Part shown: in pieces, positions 61,150-64,000 of the stretch
Position numbering within the stretch: position 1 is the stretch's first letter
Layout of the letters: the number at the start of each line of letters is the position of its first letter
Assembly (NCBI GenBank): GCA_041399205.1
Contig: JAWKTK010000015.1
Coordinates: 62,001-126,000 of the forward strand
Direction: 5' to 3'
Length of the DNA stretch: 64,000 bases
DNA from: JAGQOZ01 sp041399205
Lineage (GTDB): Bacteria > Planctomycetota > Planctomycetia > Pirellulales > Pirellulaceae
The notes under the pieces: generated by a model
What the model saw: the letters and a program-made list of their open reading frames with translations, nothing else
Database searches by the model: none
Told to the model about the DNA's origin: nothing
Translations under genes and position numbers: made by a program

Positions 61150-62958
61150 ATGTCTTTGATCTCTGTCCAAAACGTTGGTATCCGATTTCGTGGCCCAGAA
61201 TTACTGGACGATGTTTCGTGTCAAATTGAAGCGAAGCAACGGATCGGATTGTTGGGACGCAACGGTGCCGGCAAGTCCACGTTTCTGAAACTCTTGCAAG
61301 GTGTGATTCGACCTGACAATGGTAAGGTGACGTACGGACCGCACGTCACGCTTTCCATGTTGCCACAAGATGTTCCACAAGATGTTGTTTCGTCCGTTTT
61401 CGAATTGACGTTGCAAGGCGTACCGTTTGACGCCCACGATCCCGCCTCGCAATGGGAAGCGGAACACAACGCAGAGCAAATTCTTTCTCGTATGCAGCTG
61501 GACAAGGACGCTCGGTTTGAAACGCTGTCTTCCGGGATGAAGCGTCGAGTTCTCTTGGCACAGTCTCTGGCCGCCAAGCCAGACGTGCTGCTATTGGACG
61601 AACCGACCAACCATCTGGATATCGACGCCATTACATGGTTGGAAGATTTTCTGCTGAATTGGCCGGCGACTTTGATTTTTGTCACGCACGATCGAACATT
61701 CCTTCGCAGACTGGCCAATCGGATTCTGGAAATTGATCGAGGCCATTTGTTTGATTGGTCGTGCGATTATGAAACGTTTTTGAAACGCAAAGAAGACGCA
61801 CTAGCGGCTGAAGAAAAGCAAAACGCGTTGTTCGACAAAAAACTGGCGCAAGAGGAAGTTTGGATTCGCACCGGCATTAAGGCGCGGCGAACCAGGAATG
61901 AAGGTCGAGTTCGTGCGTTAAAGAAGATGCGCGACGAACGGCGCGAACGACGCGAAAAAGTTGGTTCGGTTCGATTGCAAATCCAACAGGCACAGCGAAG
62001 TGGCAACTTGGTAGCCGATCTGGAAGACGTCTCGTTTCATTATGAAAACCGACCGATTGTAGATCAGTTTTCCACGCTGATTACACGAGGTGACAAGGTT
62101 GGCATCATCGGTCCCAACGGTGCGGGCAAGACTACGCTGTTGAAAATTATTCTGGGTCAACTCGCACCGCAAACAGGCACGGTTCGGTTGGGCACCAACC
62201 AGCAAGTTGCGTATTTTGATCAGTTGAGACAACAACTGGACGATGAACAAACCGTGCAACAAAATGTCGGTGACGGCTACGACTATGTGACGGTTGGCGA
62301 CCAAAAACGCCATATTTTGGGCTATTTGCAGGACTTTCTGTTTTCGCCAGAACGATCTCGTTCGCCAGTGAAATTTCTTTCGGGCGGAGAACGTAATCGG
62401 ATTTTGTTGGCCAAACTGTTCGCCAAGCCCGCCAATATCATTGTGTTGGACGAACCCACAAACGATCTGGATGCGGAAACCATCGAATTGCTGGAATCGC
62501 GTTTGGTCGAATTCACCGGAACAGTGCTGTTGGTCAGCCATGACCGAACGTTCTTGAACAACGTTGTCACCAGTTCCATCGTATTTGAAGAAGGTGGCGT
62601 CAAAGAATACGACGGCGGCTATGACGATTGGTTGCGACAGCGATCCGTGACCGAAAACTCATCGGCCACCAATAAAACCGCGGCCAAGCCCAAGCAAGCC
62701 AGCTCGCCAGACCCCGCGGCCAAACCAGACAAGCCGCGAAAACTGAAGTACAAAGAGCAACAAGAATTGAAGCAACTGCCCATCGAAATCGAAACACTGG
62801 AAACGGAAATTGCCGCGTTGCATGACAAGATGGCTTCGCCCGAATTTTACCAGAAGCCCGGTGAAGAAATCGCCACCGCGCAAAGCCAACTCAAAACACT
62901 GGAAGAAAAGCTGGCCGTCACGTTCGCTCGGTGGGAGGAACTGGAAAGTCTGACTTAA
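61150..62958 (+). CDS. ABC-F ATPase, Uup-type
   Basis: A soluble 602-aa protein with two ABC domains and no membrane part. ATG 61150 (MSLISVQNVG) fits the family; the frame to 61054 is rejected. P-loops are GRNGAGKST (36-44) and GPNGAGKTT in the second domain. Signatures are SSGMKRR and SGGERNR, and Walker B is LLLDEPTNHLDI and VLDEPTNDLDA. A linker of basic helices (KARRTRNEGRVRALKKM) joins the domains, and the C-terminal coiled coil (QQELKQLPIEIETLETEI) is typical of Uup. ABC-F proteins act on the ribosome or its intermediates. Confidence 0.93.
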   Translation: MSLISVQNVGIRFRGPELLDDVSCQIEAKQRIGLLGRNGAGKSTFLKLLQGVIRPDNGKVTYGPHVTLSMLPQDVPQDVVSSVFELTLQGVPFDAHDPASQWEAEHNAEQILSRMQLDKDARFETLSSGMKRRVLLAQSLAAKPDVLLLDEPTNHLDIDAITWLEDFLLNWPATLIFVTHDRTFLRRLANRILEIDRGHLFDWSCDYETFLKRKEDALAAEEKQNALFDKKLAQEEVWIRTGIKARRTRNEGRVRALKKMRDERRERREKVGSVRLQIQQAQRSGNLVADLEDVSFHYENRPIVDQFSTLITRGDKVGIIGPNGAGKTTLLKIILGQLAPQTGTVRLGTNQQVAYFDQLRQQLDDEQTVQQNVGDGYDYVTVGDQKRHILGYLQDFLFSPERSRSPVKFLSGGERNRILLAKLFAKPANIIVLDEPTNDLDAETIELLESRLVEFTGTVLLVSHDRTFLNNVVTSSIVFEEGGVKEYDGGYDDWLRQRSVTENSSATNKTAAKPKQASSPDPAAKPDKPRKLKYKEQQELKQLPIEIETLETEIAALHDKMASPEFYQKPGEEIATAQSQLKTLEEKLAVTFARWEELESLT

Positions 62959-63013
62959 CGGCTGCCGACTTCCAAATGCTTATGAAAAACAAAACATTCA
63001 TTCAGGATTCCGC

Positions 63014-63785
63014 ATGTTAACGGGAAAGACAATCATCGTCACAGGCAGCACCACGGGCATCGGCAAAGCGATTGCGCAAGAGTGCATTGCACAAGGCGCC
63101 CACGTCTTGATTCACGGTCGCGATGCAGAACGAGGCGTCGCGGTGGCGAACCAACTGGGTCCGAACGCACGATTTCATCAAGACGATTTAGCGGACCCTG
63201 CCGCTGCGAATCGCATTGTGAACGCGGCACTGGAGCACTTCGGCCGAATTGACTGCCTGGTGAATAATGCGGCACGAGTCGTCCGGTCGGATATTCGATC
63301 CACTTCGGTCGACTTGTTTGAAAACGTCATGGCCATCAATGTTCGCGCGCCACTGTTATTAGTCCAAGCGGCGTTGGATCAGCTTCAGCAAAACCAGGGC
63401 GTGGTGGCCAACATCGGTTCGGTCAACGGGCTGGGCGGCGAACGCAATCTATTGGCCTACAGCATTTCCAAAGGTGCGTTGTTGACACTCAGCAAGAACT
63501 TGGCTGACGCACTGGGGACCGCTCGAATCCGTTTCATTCACTTCAACGTCGGCTGGGTTCTAACGGAAAATGAATATGAATACAAACTAGCCGACGGACT
63601 GTCGGAAGACTGGCCCACAAAGTTGCCGACACACGAAATCCCTGCCGGCCGGATGACTCGGCCCGAAGAAATTGCCAACGTGGTGAGCGTTTTGGCTGAG
63701 TGACAAGTCTGTGCCGTTTTCCGGCACCGTCATGGAGCTGGATCAGTTTCCGTTCGAAGGCCGCAATCCAACTCGCGAAGAATAG
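63014..63785 (+). CDS. Short-chain dehydrogenase/reductase (C-terminal frameshift)
   Basis: A NAD(P)-dependent oxidoreductase of about 257 aa. Cofactor motif TGSTTGIG (11-18), NNAA, catalytic Ser in IGSVNG and the YSISK Tyr/Lys pair are all present. The frame as given stops at 63703, just after EIANVVSVLAE. One base added there continues in the next frame as SDKSVPFSGTVMELDQFPFE to a stop at 63785, giving the normal SDR C-terminus. The substrate cannot be told. Starts 55 bases after the ABC-F gene on the same strand. Confidence 0.87.
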
Positions 63786-63852
63786 ATCCATTTTCCGCTG
63801 AGCAATGCGCCTTAGGAAAACGCTCGATTGCTATAGGTGCCGCTGGTCCAAT

Positions 63853-64000
63853 TCACGGCGAAAAGCGGAGTGCACCAAATTCGCGAATGCGATTCGTAAT
63901 GGCAGGTTCTACCGGCAAACGTTCCATGCTGCTGGCGCCATAAAACCCAACCACGCCTTCGGTATGATCCAGAATGAACTGCGCGTCGGAAGGTTCGGCA
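63853..64000 (-). CDS. C-terminus of a PEP hydrolase-like TIM-barrel protein (partial)
   Basis: The final 48 codons of a gene entering from the right. Translation ends QFILDHTEGVVGFYGASSME then RLPVEPAITNRIREFGALRFSP. The block GVVGFYGASSMERLPVE is diagnostic of the phosphoenolpyruvate hydrolase-like (TIM-barrel signal transduction) family, often found fused or adjacent to UPF0261 proteins. The start is beyond the window. Confidence 0.8.
   Translation of the reverse strand, partial: AEPSDAQFILDHTEGVVGFYGASSMERLPVEPAITNRIREFGALRFSP

Overview
The window looks like a chromosomal segment from a planctomycete, probably of the Pirellulales. This is inferred from protein style only, because there is no rRNA or tRNA gene here to place it. 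Supporting signs are three very large surface proteins that open with an LEPR/LEDR-type motif (positions about 4078, 22186 and 38760), dockerin type I repeats, a PEP-CTERM tail, tandem cadherin-like modules, a CotH/lamin-tail protein, and long palindromic intergenic repeats whose translations read like LARSVSEG, which I recall from other planctomycete genomes. Base composition is moderate and fairly even.

Layout. 1-7.7 kb: the 3'-truncated end of a giant tandem-repeat surface protein (minus), an HtrA-type protease, and a dockerin/PEP-CTERM protein with a damaged 5' end. 8-22 kb: a polysaccharide-flavoured set with a heparinase II/III-type lyase, a WecA/MraY-type sugar-phosphate transferase, a SASA-type esterase, a GT4 glycosyltransferase, an alkaline-phosphatase-superfamily hydrolase and a secreted TIM-barrel glycosidase-like protein. 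Embedded in it is a remarkable 1139-residue fusion of 2-oxoacid dehydrogenase E1 alpha and beta, a lipoyl domain and a ketoacyl synthase III. 22-39 kb: two giant secreted proteins, a CotH/lamin-tail/dockerin protein of about 2040 aa and a DUF4347/LamG/cadherin protein of about 3460 aa.

39-49.5 kb: nine tightly spaced minus-strand genes form a probable operon. They encode a GcvH-like lipoyl carrier, a CobW-type GTPase, a small Cys protein, a 4Fe-4S ferredoxin, a radical SAM enzyme, a DUF116-polyprenyl synthase fusion, a prenyltransferase-like toroid, a squalene-hopene-cyclase-like enzyme and a cysteine desulfurase. Together they suggest an isoprenoid pathway coupled to iron-sulfur/lipoyl chemistry, with no product I can name; this is the best candidate here for an undescribed system. 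49.6-58 kb: a CusABC-like heavy-metal efflux set with a small Cys-rich secreted protein. 58-64 kb: housekeeping genes (DUF1844 protein, RsgA, a membrane protein, an Uup-type ABC-F ATPase, an SDR, and the end of a PEP-hydrolase-like protein).

A caution runs through the window: at least eight otherwise intact genes carry single-base frameshifts, many of which would be repaired by changing the length of a homopolymer by one, and the cusA-like gene has about ten in 1.4 kb. Uncorrected long-read errors are the simplest explanation, so the frameshifts are described as such rather than as gene death.
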